NCBI GenBank assembly: GCA_030666865.1
Contig: DAOUWZ010000007.1
Coordinates: 1 to 46,595 of the forward strand
DNA from: a bacterium
GTDB taxonomy: Bacteria > Patescibacteriota > Patescibacteriia > S139-126
Length of the DNA: 46,595 nucleotides
Reading direction: 5' to 3'
The position numbers were made by a program, and so were the translations under genes. Positions 35,429 to 44,942 of the stretch are shown in pieces. Each line of letters opens with the position of its first letter. Within the stretch, counting starts at the first letter, position 1. Under the pieces are notes generated by a model. That model did not search any database, had not been told where the DNA came from, and saw only the letters and a list, made by a program, of their open reading frames with translations.

Positions 35429-35448
35429 ATATTTAAATAAACTTAATT

Positions 35449-35859
35449 TTATTTTTTTTCTTCTTTCTTCGGCTCTGCTTTGGCATCTACAACTTCTTTT
35501 TTTTCAACTTCTACTTCTTTATCACTTTCTGTTGGAGCTGACTTTTCTTCCTTACCTTCTTCTTTCTTTTCAGAATCTTTCTTTCTAACTTGTAATCCGT
35601 GCGGCCTGGTCTTATCTCCAGTTATTACTTTTTGATCAATAAGTAAATTTTTTACAGTATCAGACATTTGCGCGCCTTGTGAAATCCAATATTCAATTCG
35701 GTCAACTTTTAAATCAACTTTCACTGGATTACTGCGAGGATTATAATACCCCAAATATTCCAAAACATCACCCCAAGGATCTTTAGTTTTTTCATTAATA
35801 ATCAAACGATATTCCGCTTGTTTTTTCTTACCTACTCTAGATAAACGAATAGTTAACAT
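35449..35859 (-). CDS. rpsP: 30S ribosomal protein S16 with acidic/basic C-terminal tail
   Basis: 136 aa. The first 85 residues are normal S16 (MLTIRLSRVGKKKQAEYRLI, DPWGDVLEYLGYYNPRSNP, DRIEYWISQGAQMSDTVKNLL), which helps assemble the 30S platform. The remaining 50 residues are a Lys/Glu-rich low-complexity extension (KKDSEKKEEGKEEKS…), common in CPR S16. Promoter at 35917-35944. Confidence 0.97.
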   Translation of the reverse strand: MLTIRLSRVGKKKQAEYRLIINEKTKDPWGDVLEYLGYYNPRSNPVKVDLKVDRIEYWISQGAQMSDTVKNLLIDQKVITGDKTRPHGLQVRKKDSEKKEEGKEEKSAPTESDKEVEVEKKEVVDAKAEPKKEEKK

Positions 35860-35916
35860 AACTTTATAAATAATAGTTAATCGTGTTGAGCATGTGTGAC
35901 GATTAATATAGAATTA

Positions 35917-35944
35917 ATAATACTAAATTTTAAATTAATGTCAA
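35917..35944 (-). promoter_or_regulatory. rpsP promoter
   Basis: Minus strand TTGACA (35944-35939), 16 nt, TATTAT (35922-35917). Upstream, 35968-35995 holds the CCTGCCGGCAGGCAGG palindromic repeat seen again near 38772-38790. Confidence 0.55.
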
Positions 35945-36071
35945 GCTTTATTAGGTTTTAGATAATACATGCCTGCCGGCAGGCAGGTAGGCAGGGGTTG
36001 TGGGTTTTAAAAATTTAATAATTGGGGATTAATTTTCTGCAACCTAATCACTAAAACCTACCAACTAACAA

Positions 36072-38738
36072 CTAATATCGATTTGCATATTCTTGAGCTT
36101 CTTCGAATTTAACTGACAATAAATTAGACACACCGTCATTACCCATAGTTATACCGTATAAAATATCAGCTTTTTCCATAGTAGCTCGATTATGAGTGAT
36201 CACAATAAACTGAGTTTGCTTTGATAGTTCAGAAATAATTTCAGCAAATCGAATTGAATTAGCCTCATCAAGCGCAGCGTCAACTTCATCTAAAACAACA
36301 AATGGCGACGGATTATTGGCAATCATTGCACAAATCAAAGCAATAGAAGTCAAAGCCCTCTCACCTCCCGATAACATGCCTATGCCCTTCATTTTTTTAC
36401 CTGGGGGCGTAGCTTTAATTTCTATACCTTGAATAACTTTTTTATATTTATAAAATTTTATCAATTCATCTTCATCCTCATTTTCAATAATATCAACACC
36501 TTCACTTTCACTTTCTTCATCAAATTCTTTTTCCTTTAGTTTATTATTTTCTTCACTCTTAATTAAAACCAATTCTGCTCGACCACCACTAAATAACATA
36601 CGAAAATATCTATTAAATAATTCATTTATCTGAATAAAATTTTCAGTAAACTGCCTAGTAATTATTTCATCAAGCTCTTCAATAGTCGTCTTCAATTTTT
36701 CCATTGACTCAGTTAGATCGCCAACTTGATTGGTTAAAAAATCATGTTTTTCTTTAACCTCCTTATACTCATCAATTGCTTCCGGTTCAATTCCGCCAAT
36801 CAATTCTTTTTTCTTTTTTAGATTCTCAATTTGTTCCAATATGCTAAAATTTTCTAAATCCTCATCAATAGTTGGCGAAATTTTTTGCCACTCATCAATA
36901 AGATTAGCAATAAATAAATCTAATTCCCGATGAACCTCTATTGATAAATCTTCTTGTTTGGTATCAAATCTAGCTAATTCAATGTTAATATTATTTATTT
37001 TATTATTCTCGTTATTGATTTTTTCTTGGACTTCCTGAATTTGAGTCTGTAATAACAACAGCTTATTCTTTTTTTCTTGCTCAACTTGATTAAATTGCTG
37101 CAGAGCCTTATTGGCGCCTTGCAGCCTTTCATCAACTTTAGATATTTTATCTTGCAAATCACTGGTCTTTTTTTGCAAATCTTCTGACAAATAATCTTGA
37201 CTTTCTTTAATTAGACTGTCTAATTCTCTTTTTTCATTATCTAAAAGATCTATATTTTCTTTATTTGATAATATTTTTACTTCTAAAACATTTATTTTAA
37301 ACTCAATATCTCTAATCTCATTTACCAAATTGTCCTTGCCGGCTAATAAATCAGCCAGCTGCCGTTTCAATTCTTCATGCTTTCGTTCTGTTTCAGTTTT
37401 ATTATTGTCTGGTATATTGCTTATAATATTATTCAAAGAATCTCTAACATCATCAATCAACGGAATAAGCCTGTCAATCTCTTCTTTACTCTCAGTCTTG
37501 ATAAAATCCTGTATCAATCGTTTTAATTTTTCCGAAGCTGATTCCAATGAAAATTTAACTTCGGAAAAACTTAAATTACCATTATTGTCATAATGAATAC
37601 TGCTAATTTTTTCTTCAATTTTGTTGAATCTATCAATGATATTATCCTGACTATCTTGTTTAACTGATAAATTTTTTTGCAATAAATTCAAATCATTTTT
37701 CAAAACGCTTAATACCTTGTTATTTTTTGATAATAAGTCACTAACATCGCGTTGACGCTTGATTGTCCAAACCAAATCCCTACCGCCTGATTTCTCAATC
37801 TGTAAATCCTGCTTTCCTTCCAAAACAGCCAATTCCCTCAGTAATCCTTGTTTGATCTTTTGAATATTCTCATACTCTGCCTGTAATTCATTAAACTTAT
37901 CTTCTCTTGAATCTTGACTGCCCAATTTTTTCATTTCATTGTTCAGTTCTAATTGATTGGATCCAAAATCTTCCATATTCTTCTGTAATTCCAGCTTTTC
38001 TTCTTTTAATTTTTGTTGAGCGCCAGAATACTCGCTCCAAAGACCATAATAATAATAATGCTGCAGAGCTTTCAATTTTATTTCTACCTCTTCTTTTTGT
38101 TGCAATCTTTTAACTTGCCTGGTCAAAGATCTTAAATGCGGACTAATCTCATTCAACATCAACTTACCTTGAGACATATTATCCCAGGTTCTTTCCAATT
38201 TATGCAGAGCTTGATCTCTTTTTATTTGATATTGTTTCACGCCAGTTGCCTCATCAAAAAAATCTTTTCTTTCCGCCGGAGTAGCGACCAATACAGAATC
38301 AACCTGCCCTTGTCCAATTACAGAATAAGTACGATAACCAATATTTGCTTTAGCTAATAATAAACTGATGTCTAATAATCTAGTTTTATTATTATTCAAC
38401 AAATATTCTCCTTCGCCTGAACGATAAAATCTTCTGGTCAAAACCAATTCCGAATAATCTATAAGCGCTTTATTATCTTCATTATTTAAAAATAAAGAAG
38501 CTTCAGCTAATCCTAATCTGGATTTTTTATCTGAACCTGCAAAAATTACATCTTCTGATTTTTTTCCACGAATAGACTTCATTGACTGTTCACCCAAAAC
38601 CCACCTAACTGCATCAGCTACGTTTGATTTGCCGCTGCCATTCGGTCCGACGATAGCTGTTATCCCTGAACCAAATTTAAGCTCGGTATTTTCAGCAAAA
38701 GACTTAAAACCGTTAATTTGTAGTTTTTCTAAAAACAT
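36072..38738 (-). CDS. smc: Chromosome segregation ATPase SMC, short form without visible hinge
   Basis: 888 aa against about 1150-1190 for typical SMC. The N-terminal Walker A head is complete (FLEKLQINGFKSFAENTEL, GPNGSGKSNVADAVRWVLGEQ, VIGQGQVDSVL), as is the C-terminal head (signature MLSGGERALTSIALICAM, Walker B FVVLDEVDAALDEAN, THNRATMEKAD). Between about 165 and 690 it is coiled coil with no segment resembling the hinge (no GxxGxVxxL or ALG-type motifs). The centre (about 340-430) is helical with proline and Asn-rich breaks (IPLIDDVRDSLNNIISNIPDNN). It may dimerise in another way. No scpA or scpB is nearby. Confidence 0.92.
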   Translation of the reverse strand: MFLEKLQINGFKSFAENTELKFGSGITAIVGPNGSGKSNVADAVRWVLGEQSMKSIRGKKSEDVIFAGSDKKSRLGLAEASLFLNNEDNKALIDYSELVLTRRFYRSGEGEYLLNNNKTRLLDISLLLAKANIGYRTYSVIGQGQVDSVLVATPAERKDFFDEATGVKQYQIKRDQALHKLERTWDNMSQGKLMLNEISPHLRSLTRQVKRLQQKEEVEIKLKALQHYYYYGLWSEYSGAQQKLKEEKLELQKNMEDFGSNQLELNNEMKKLGSQDSREDKFNELQAEYENIQKIKQGLLRELAVLEGKQDLQIEKSGGRDLVWTIKRQRDVSDLLSKNNKVLSVLKNDLNLLQKNLSVKQDSQDNIIDRFNKIEEKISSIHYDNNGNLSFSEVKFSLESASEKLKRLIQDFIKTESKEEIDRLIPLIDDVRDSLNNIISNIPDNNKTETERKHEELKRQLADLLAGKDNLVNEIRDIEFKINVLEVKILSNKENIDLLDNEKRELDSLIKESQDYLSEDLQKKTSDLQDKISKVDERLQGANKALQQFNQVEQEKKNKLLLLQTQIQEVQEKINNENNKINNINIELARFDTKQEDLSIEVHRELDLFIANLIDEWQKISPTIDEDLENFSILEQIENLKKKKELIGGIEPEAIDEYKEVKEKHDFLTNQVGDLTESMEKLKTTIEELDEIITRQFTENFIQINELFNRYFRMLFSGGRAELVLIKSEENNKLKEKEFDEESESEGVDIIENEDEDELIKFYKYKKVIQGIEIKATPPGKKMKGIGMLSGGERALTSIALICAMIANNPSPFVVLDEVDAALDEANSIRFAEIISELSKQTQFIVITHNRATMEKADILYGITMGNDGVSNLLSVKFEEAQEYANRY

Positions 38739-38796
38739 GAAAATAAATTTTAAATTAACTAAAACCTAACACCCCCTGCCGGCAGGCAGGTATCAC

Positions 38797-39276
38797 CTAA
38801 ACGATTTGCCAAATAAACACGCCAATCATAATAACACCAATAATAATTTTAATAAAACTGCCGGCTAACAATCCAACAACACTGCCCATAGTAGCTTTCA
38901 TAGCTAAGGGATGAGGTTTTCCGTCAATTAACTCGCCAATAAACGCTCCGATTAGCGGACCAAAAACTAAACCAAAAAAATTAAATATCACCACACCAAG
39001 CAATCCTCCTAAAATCGCTCCCCAAACACCTGACCGGGAAGCACCATATTTTTTTGCCCCAATACCAACGGCAAAAAAATCTATCCCTAAACTAATAAAT
39101 ACAACCGCTGCCATAATAATCGTAGATAATATAGTAACTTCTTGCCAAGATGTAACAAAACCATAAACCGCATAACTGACGAAAATCAACGACAAACCGG
39201 GTAAAAATGGAAATACTACTCCCAGCAAACCTATTATCATTACTATTAATACTATGATTAGTAAAATAATCTCCAT
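38797..39276 (-). CDS. DUF456-family membrane protein
   Basis: 159 aa from ATG 39276; the track start uses a TTG within the rnc stop region. Five or six hydrophobic segments contain DUF456 features: LGVVFPFLPGLSLIFVSYAVYGF near the start, the KYGASRSGVWGAILGGLLG turn and the GPLIGAFIGELIDG loop. Function unknown. It starts two bases after the rnc stop, so it is cotranscribed and probably coupled. Confidence 0.85.
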   Translation of the reverse strand: MEIILLIIVLIVMIIGLLGVVFPFLPGLSLIFVSYAVYGFVTSWQEVTILSTIIMAAVVFISLGIDFFAVGIGAKKYGASRSGVWGAILGGLLGVVIFNFFGLVFGPLIGAFIGELIDGKPHPLAMKATMGSVVGLLAGSFIKIIIGVIMIGVFIWQIV

Positions 39277-39278
39277 AT

Positions 39279-39971
39279 TTACCAAGATTTAATTTCTAAA
39301 GCCTCAGCCGCTGCCTTAACTTGAGCCTCTTGCTTGCTGCTGCCTTTACCTTCAGCAATTTTATTATTCCCCAAATACACACCTATTTTAAAAGTTTTAT
39401 TATGATCTGGACCGCTCTCTGACAAAACTTTATAAACAGGTGTTACTCCTTCTTTTTCTTGAGCTCTTTCTTGAAAATATGTCTTTGGGTCTATATACAA
39501 TTTATTATCTAAAATGTATGATAATTTATTTAAAACATGCTTATTAATAAACTTTTCTGTCGTTTTGTAGCCTTTATCCAAATATATAGACCCTATCAAA
39601 GCTTCCAAAGCATTAGCCAGAATATAATTTCTAGCTTTCAAATTTTTGTCTTTAGCCTCTCCTTTTGATAAATATAAATATTTACCTAAAGCTAAATTGT
39701 TAGCCACATCCGCACAACTAACACCGCTTACCAGGCTAGCGCGCCAATTTGTCAGCTCCCCTTCCGGACTATCATAATTGTGATACAAATAATCAGTTAC
39801 CACCAATTCTAAAACAGCATCGCCTAAAAATTCTAGACGTTCATTGTTTGGCAAACCAAATTTTGGATGCTCATTTAAATATGATCGATGTACCAATGCT
39901 TGTTTTAATAAATCTTTATTGGCAAAGTTTACACCTATTGTTTTTTCCAACTTGCTCAAATCTTTTTCCAT
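39279..39971 (-). CDS. rnc: Ribonuclease III
   Basis: 230 aa. It cleaves double-stranded RNA, including rRNA precursors. The catalytic RNase III domain has the signature NERLEFLGDAVLELVVTDYLY and the second acidic cluster NALEALIGSIYLD. The C-terminal dsRNA-binding domain is intact (DPKTYFQERAQEKEG … GKGSSKQEAQVKAAAEALE). AAAGGAGAtatctcATG supports the start. It is relevant to the many perfect hairpins in this genome's transcripts. Confidence 0.97.
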   Translation of the reverse strand: MEKDLSKLEKTIGVNFANKDLLKQALVHRSYLNEHPKFGLPNNERLEFLGDAVLELVVTDYLYHNYDSPEGELTNWRASLVSGVSCADVANNLALGKYLYLSKGEAKDKNLKARNYILANALEALIGSIYLDKGYKTTEKFINKHVLNKLSYILDNKLYIDPKTYFQERAQEKEGVTPVYKVLSESGPDHNKTFKIGVYLGNNKIAEGKGSSKQEAQVKAAAEALEIKSW

Positions 39972-40223
39972 GAGATATCTCCTTTGTCAGACACATTCAT
40001 TAATATTTTTGATCCAAGAGGATATTCGATAAATCCATTTTGACTGCTTGCTTGCAATGCTAAGGCACAGGCGTTGCAGGCGGGCAATTCCCAAATCTTG
40101 ACACAACTTTTGAAAAATTCTACTCAAAATTTGAAAACTTCGCTACAAAAACGACTTACCGAACACTCTCTAAACAAAATAATTAGTGAATAGGAACGAC
40201 TTAATAATAAAACGTACTTTACT

Positions 40224-41093
40224 TTATTTTATTTTGCTTTTAGCTTTTTGCCAAATTTCTCTTGCTTGATCATAACTCAAGACACCTTCCACTTCATCAA
40301 ATTCATACCACCTAGCATCTTTCATTTCACCAACATTCTGAGCTGGAGTAATTTTTTCATCCAAAGCCTCAATCAAATACATAAAAACGGTTTTGGGATA
40401 AGGTTTATTATTTGGCTCTCTAACTGTAAGATCCAATTCACCAATCTTTTCACCAACTTTCAAATCTTTTAATCCAAGTTCTTCACCAATTTCTCTTTTA
40501 ACAGCGTTTTCCGGCTCCTCATCTTTTTCTATATGTCCTTTAGAAAAAGTCCATCTATTATGACCATCTAAAATAAGAGCTATTTTGATACCATTAGGAA
40601 ATTTCCGCCAAACTACTCCACCAGCTGAAAACTGCCTATCTCCAAGTGATGGTGTGTCCATTCCCTGTTTTTCTCCTTTCTCTTCCATTTTTTTATAAAT
40701 GGAACCAAGCACCCCATTGATAAATTTGCCTGACGAATCACCGCCAAACGTTTTTGCCAATTCAATGGATTCGTTTATGGCTACTTTTGGAGGAATATCA
40801 CGGGTATATTTCAATTCATATATACCAAGTCTTAAAACATTTCTGTCTATCACCGTAATCTGTTCAATTGGCCATTCTGGCGCATATTTAACAATTAAAC
40901 TATCAATTTCAGGTATCTTTTCCACTACACCGTTAAGTAGACCTTCAGCAAAACCCTGATCGTCAAAATCAGGAGCAAATTCAACAAAATTATAACCAAG
41001 CATGCCAGCCAATTTATCTTTAGGCATGTTGTTAAAATCCCATTCAAACAATGTTTGTAATGCTAAAGTACGCGCTAAATGACGATTTGACAT
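40224..41093 (-). CDS. nusB: NusB–NUDIX fusion protein
   Basis: 289 aa. Residues 1-135 are NusB, the antitermination factor that binds boxA of rRNA leaders with S10 (RHLARTLALQTLFEWDF, DRNVLRLGIYELKYTRDIPPKVAINESIELAKTFGGDSSGKFINGVLGSIYK). After a short linker (GEKQGMDTPSLGDR), residues about 150-289 form a NUDIX hydrolase with a complete box (GHIEKDE…REIGEELGL). The linkage is uninterrupted in one frame. The NUDIX substrate is unknown. rpmF lies 15 nt upstream, so they share a transcript. Confidence 0.93.
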   Translation of the reverse strand: MSNRHLARTLALQTLFEWDFNNMPKDKLAGMLGYNFVEFAPDFDDQGFAEGLLNGVVEKIPEIDSLIVKYAPEWPIEQITVIDRNVLRLGIYELKYTRDIPPKVAINESIELAKTFGGDSSGKFINGVLGSIYKKMEEKGEKQGMDTPSLGDRQFSAGGVVWRKFPNGIKIALILDGHNRWTFSKGHIEKDEEPENAVKREIGEELGLKDLKVGEKIGELDLTVREPNNKPYPKTVFMYLIEALDEKITPAQNVGEMKDARWYEFDEVEGVLSYDQAREIWQKAKSKIK

Positions 41094-41108
41094 AATTAAA
41101 AATTATAA

Positions 41109-41315
41109 CTATTTATTTTCTTTTTTAGCATTAAGCTTTGTCTTAATATCAAGTACTTGCTTGCCTTTATAATAACCACAGAACTCACACGCTCGATGCG
41201 ACATAATCGGCTTTTTACATTGCGGACAATCTGATGTAGTTATTTTATCAAGTCCATGCTGAGATCTTCGTCTGCGACTTCTGCCACTAGTCTGTCTTTG
41301 CTTTGGTACACTCAT
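41109..41315 (-). CDS. rpmF: 50S ribosomal protein L32
   Basis: 68 aa. MSVPKQRQTSGRSRRRRSQHG at the N-terminus and a four-Cys zinc site (CPQCKKPIMSHRACEFCGYYKGK) identify L32. First gene of the rpmF–nusB transcript. Confidence 0.96.
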   Translation of the reverse strand: MSVPKQRQTSGRSRRRRSQHGLDKITTSDCPQCKKPIMSHRACEFCGYYKGKQVLDIKTKLNAKKENK

Positions 41316-41364
41316 AAATAAAAATTTAATTAGTTAATCTGTAAAAATAAAGTGAACTTCTTAT

Positions 41365-41393
41365 AATCTACCAGTTTTTTTACTGTTTGTCAA
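41365..41393 (-). promoter_or_regulatory. rpmF–nusB promoter
   Basis: Minus strand TTGACA (41393-41388), 17 nt, TAGATT (41370-41365), just after a strong terminator. Confidence 0.5.
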
Positions 41394-41397
41394 AAGG

Positions 41398-41444
41398 AAT
41401 ATATTAATAAAGACAGGCTATTAACCTGTCTTTATTAATATATT
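41398..41444. terminator. Perfect 20-bp terminator hairpin
   Basis: AATATATTAATAAAGACAGG, loop CTATTAA, exact complement. It ends the surface-protein transcript and insulates the rpmF promoter. Confidence 0.75.
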
Positions 41445-41455
41445 ACGATTTATAC

Positions 41456-42601
41456 TTATTTCTTATCTTTATCTACATCAAGATCTAATTCTTGCTGATC
41501 TTGGTCATTTTTTTCTTCCTTTTCTTCTTGCTTGTCATTATCTTTTTGATCATCATCTTCCTCTTTTTCTTCACTGGCTTTTCTTCTCTCTACTATATAC
41601 CAAATTATCAATATAACAACCATGACACCCAATATTATTAAACCAATTTTTCTATTCTTTCTTTCTTTTTCACTATCAGTAATTGTATCATCATCAAATG
41701 CTTGTTCTTCCTCAATATTTTCACTATTAATTTCCTCAATACTTGATATTTCACCCGTCACCTCAAGCTCTTTTGTTTTTTCCTCTTGAACAATAATATT
41801 TTCGGTATTTTCTTGGTCGCTAACAACTTTAACGCCAGTATTATCATCCACTTCAGTAATTTTTATACTACCTCCCATCTCTTCGCTGATTACCACATCC
41901 TTATCTTTATCAGTATCTTCCACAACTGTTTCATTCTCATTGTCGCCTTTGGTTAATTTTTGCTGCTCAGTTTTGAAAGAAAGTACACTGCTATTTTTAC
42001 TTTGTCTGGTTCTGCCTTCATCTTGATAATAAGCCACAGCATAAACTTCATGAAGCCCATTTAACAAACCTTTTGATTTAAACCAAAAATTAGTAGTTCC
42101 AGAAGTATGATTGGGCACGACAAAGTCAGCATATAAAATATCATCTATAAATATTTTTACTGACATATTATTTTTTATTAAACCCCTGATCAAAATATGA
42201 TCTTCAAATTGCTCTGGTTCTACTAGAATCGGCGCTGGCACTGGTGGTTTAACAGTAAAACCTAAAACTCCACCCGGCTCTGAATATTGGCCATTGTTCA
42301 ACCCTCTAACTCTAAACTGATGAAATCCAGTTGGTAAATCTTCTTGTGGAGACCAACCAAAACTAGCTGTTCCTGATTCAGATGGCACCACTTTTGCCAT
42401 GCCGACCGAGATTTCATCCACCAAAACCTCAACCTCAACCTCGTTTGGTGTCCAACCAACAACCCATGGCCGGTAAGAATTTTCTGATGATGGCACTACA
42501 TTATAAATTTGCGGGGTTGGCACTTTAGCGCTTATTGAAAAGGCAAAAGCCCCACCAATAAAAATACATATAAATAAAAATATACTCTTCAATTTTGACA
42601 T
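41456..42601 (-). CDS. Membrane-anchored surface protein with Ig-like repeats
   Basis: 381 aa from ATG 42601; the track begins at a TTG three codons earlier. A signal segment (about 6-25, FLFICIFIGGAFAFSISA) is followed by two beta-rich Ig-like repeats (about 28-115 and 118-210) with repeated 'GLNNGQY/GLLNGLH' turns. An acidic, low-complexity stalk comes next (about 215-315), then a membrane helix (LIILGVMVVILIIWYIV, about 325-345) and a very acidic cytoplasmic tail (EEKEEDDDQKDND…). It is probably displayed at the cell surface. The specific role is unknown. Confidence 0.8.
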   Translation of the reverse strand: MSKLKSIFLFICIFIGGAFAFSISAKVPTPQIYNVVPSSENSYRPWVVGWTPNEVEVEVLVDEISVGMAKVVPSESGTASFGWSPQEDLPTGFHQFRVRGLNNGQYSEPGGVLGFTVKPPVPAPILVEPEQFEDHILIRGLIKNNMSVKIFIDDILYADFVVPNHTSGTTNFWFKSKGLLNGLHEVYAVAYYQDEGRTRQSKNSSVLSFKTEQQKLTKGDNENETVVEDTDKDKDVVISEEMGGSIKITEVDDNTGVKVVSDQENTENIIVQEEKTKELEVTGEISSIEEINSENIEEEQAFDDDTITDSEKERKNRKIGLIILGVMVVILIIWYIVERRKASEEKEEDDDQKDNDKQEEKEEKNDQDQQELDLDVDKDKK

Positions 42602-42696
42602 ATTTGCCAATTAATTATTATTTACCAATAGACTCACTTTAATTTTTTTTATACTTTTATTCAAGTAGAAAACATGTGAAAAACCTGTTGATCTAA

Positions 42697-43176
42697 CTAA
42701 AAACCGTTGATTGGTTGAATATTTTCATAATGGCAAATCTTTATTTTCTTACTGTTTTTGTCAATATAAACAGACATTACGTCAATACTATATTCTACTG
42801 TACCCAGCCAGTCTTTTGCTCTCATGTATTTTTGAGCTGCTAAATACAATCTTTTCAATTTATACTTGTGAACCGCTTCATGCGGACTGCCAAAATATTT
42901 GGAAGTACGCGTTTTCACTTCAATTAAAGCAACTTTACCATTCTTTCTCATTATTAAATCTATTTCCCCGCCAGCAACATAATAATTTTCTGATAAAACC
43001 TCGTATCCATTATCTGTTAAATACTTTTTGGCAAGCACTTGCCCAAAATAACCAACCTTTTGCTGATAAGTTAATTTTTCAAACTCCTCTAGATTTAAAA
43101 AATCAGCTATTTGGTAGCTGATACCACGCACTGATCTGTTATTCTTATTATTTCTTTTTTGGTAAATATTTATCAT
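42697..43176 (-). CDS. UPF0102/YraN-family predicted nuclease
   Basis: 159 aa. The YraN core has GYFGQVLAKKYLTDNGYEVLSENYYVAGGEIDLIMRKNGKVALIEVKTRTS, including the restriction-endonuclease-like E-x-D…E-x-K residues, and the FGSPHEAVHKYKLKRLYLAAQKYM helix. A 35-residue N-terminal extension precedes the core. The start overlaps the end of the upstream membrane gene by 29 nt. Its neighbour rnhB, two genes upstream, is a usual genomic partner. Confidence 0.9.
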   Translation of the reverse strand: MINIYQKRNNKNNRSVRGISYQIADFLNLEEFEKLTYQQKVGYFGQVLAKKYLTDNGYEVLSENYYVAGGEIDLIMRKNGKVALIEVKTRTSKYFGSPHEAVHKYKLKRLYLAAQKYMRAKDWLGTVEYSIDVMSVYIDKNSKKIKICHYENIQPINGF

Positions 43177-43549
43177 AAACTATTGCTTTGGCTTTAGCCT
43201 CTTTTTCCAACGGCTTTCTTTTCAAATACGCAATTATAATAAAACCAAACCAAACAATTGTTATTAACAAAAGTAATAATTGCCAAAAACGAGCTGAAAA
43301 AAATGGCACTCTTTGTTCTCGAAAAAACCATAAAATTAATTCCAAAAAACCCACGGTTATAAAACAAGAAACTAGTCTATTTATCAAGCCTGCTCTAATT
43401 CCACTAACATTTTTTAATTTAGTAACTATCTTTACAATTATCGGAGTAATAATAAAAAAAATTCCCAAACCCAATACAAAAAATCGTAAATCTTGCCACT
43501 CCCCAGGATTTAACAAAAACCAATAATCTAGTGTTAGTAATTTATTCAT
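43148..43549 (-). CDS. Small membrane protein, hypothetical
   Basis: 133 aa with three or four hydrophobic segments (about 22-42, 60-76, 87-108) and a basic C-terminus (LKRKPLEKEAKAKAIVYDKYLPKKK). No family recognised. It overlaps yraN, so the two are coupled. Confidence 0.75.
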   Translation of the reverse strand: MNKLLTLDYWFLLNPGEWQDLRFFVLGLGIFFIITPIIVKIVTKLKNVSGIRAGLINRLVSCFITVGFLELILWFFREQRVPFFSARFWQLLLLLITIVWFGFIIIAYLKRKPLEKEAKAKAIVYDKYLPKKK

Positions 43550-43594
43550 ATTTTTTTAAATTCGTATAACCTTAAAAATAATTATTATTATAAA

Positions 43595-44209
43595 CTAATT
43601 TTTTTCTAAAATTAATGCATAGTGATACTGACCAGGATTAAAAGCTTCCAATTCTGTTAACCCGCCCACCTCTTCTAATACTTGCCTGGCAGAATCTTCT
43701 GATATTCTATCATCTACTGGCGGTCCTATTGGAGTAGGTCTTTTAATCCAATCAATAATTGCTATTTTACCTTTTGGTTTAAGCAGTCTTAATGCTTCGC
43801 TCAAAAAATCTATTCTATTTCCTGACTGGTATAAAGTATGAACAATCAATATCAAGTCTAAACTCTCGGGATTTATTTTTGTTGCCCCAACTATTTCTAA
43901 ATTTGACCAGACAGTCTTTATATTGAATAATTGGTGTCTTTGAGCTTCGCGATTAATTGTATCTAAAGAAGATTTTAAAATATCAACAGCATAAACCTGA
44001 CCCTTGCCACCTACTATTTCAGCTACTGTTAAGCTAAAATAGCCATTGCCACAACCAAAATCTGCCACTCTCATTCCTGACTCGACTTTGATTTCTTTCA
44101 ATACTTTCTCTGGGTCTAATAATTTATTCCCAGTTGCAATGGTAGTCATAAATGTATTTTTATTTATAAAAACTCTTAGTGAGATAGCTACAAAAGTTTC
44201 TACATTCAT
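43595..44209 (-). CDS. Class I SAM-dependent methyltransferase
   Basis: Up to 204 aa. Motif I is MRVADFGCGNGYFSLTVAEIVG, followed by the acidic strand VYAVDILKSS, then LDLILIVHTLYQSG and LLKPKGKIAIIDWIKRPTPIGPPVDDR. This UbiE/Methyltransf_25-like form acts on an unknown small molecule or protein. No good Shine-Dalgarno marks the start. ATG 44149 (MTTIATGNKLLDPEKVL) is an alternative that matches the usual family length better, because the first 20 residues look unrelated. Confidence 0.85.
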   Translation of the reverse strand: MNVETFVAISLRVFINKNTFMTTIATGNKLLDPEKVLKEIKVESGMRVADFGCGNGYFSLTVAEIVGGKGQVYAVDILKSSLDTINREAQRHQLFNIKTVWSNLEIVGATKINPESLDLILIVHTLYQSGNRIDFLSEALRLLKPKGKIAIIDWIKRPTPIGPPVDDRISEDSARQVLEEVGGLTELEAFNPGQYHYALILEKN

Positions 44210-44327
44210 TTTACCAAAAAATCCAGAGTCATGTAAACAGGGGTTTTTAATTTTATTAAAATCAAAAAAACAAATCTGAAGCTGAATCCTTTGGCTACAT
44301 GCTTCCCTATATTCTACATTCTATATA

Positions 44328-44942
44328 CTAAGTTACGTGTTTCTGTATTGGCGCAAAACTCAATCGGTGATGTTTGGACACCCCGTTATCAATCAAATGT
44401 TGGCGGTGAAGGCTCGTACCATAACCTTTGTGCTTGTCAAAACCCCAATCACTGACAGTTTGATGTATTTTTTTCATCAAACAATCTCGATAAACTTTAG
44501 CCACAATAGATGCAGCTGCTATTGATAATATTTTAGTATCCCCGCCTTTTATTCCTTCAGTTGTAATATCTAAACCAATATCCTTAATATAATCTATTAA
44601 TAAATAATCAGGCTTGTAGCTCAAATTTTTTACAGCCCGTCTCATAGCCAGCTTATTGGCCTTAGTCATGCCAATATTATCTATTTCTTTTGCGTTTACT
44701 ACGCCCACTGACCAAATAAAATTTATTTTAATCAATTCAAATAATTCCTCGCGTTTCTTTGAGCTTAATTGTTTTGAATCCTTAATATTATAAACAAACT
44801 TAGGAATTTTAGACTTAGTATTAAAAATCATGGTTGCGCCAGCTACAATCGGACCAGCCCAAGCGCCTCGTCCAGCTTCATCAACACCAACAATAACCTT
44901 ATAACCTTGCTTGATTAATTTTCTTTCATATTTTAAATCCAT
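44328..44942 (-). CDS. rnhB: Ribonuclease HII
   Basis: 204 aa. It removes ribonucleotides from DNA and RNA primers. Active-site motifs are VIVGVDEAGRGAWAGPIVAGA, IKDSKQLSSKKREELF, the DYLLIDYIK strand and GGDTKILSIAAASIVAKVYRD. The C-terminal KHKGYGTSLHRQHLIDNGVSKHHRLSF is standard. All catalytic acids are present. Confidence 0.96.
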   Translation of the reverse strand: MDLKYERKLIKQGYKVIVGVDEAGRGAWAGPIVAGATMIFNTKSKIPKFVYNIKDSKQLSSKKREELFELIKINFIWSVGVVNAKEIDNIGMTKANKLAMRRAVKNLSYKPDYLLIDYIKDIGLDITTEGIKGGDTKILSIAAASIVAKVYRDCLMKKIHQTVSDWGFDKHKGYGTSLHRQHLIDNGVSKHHRLSFAPIQKHVT

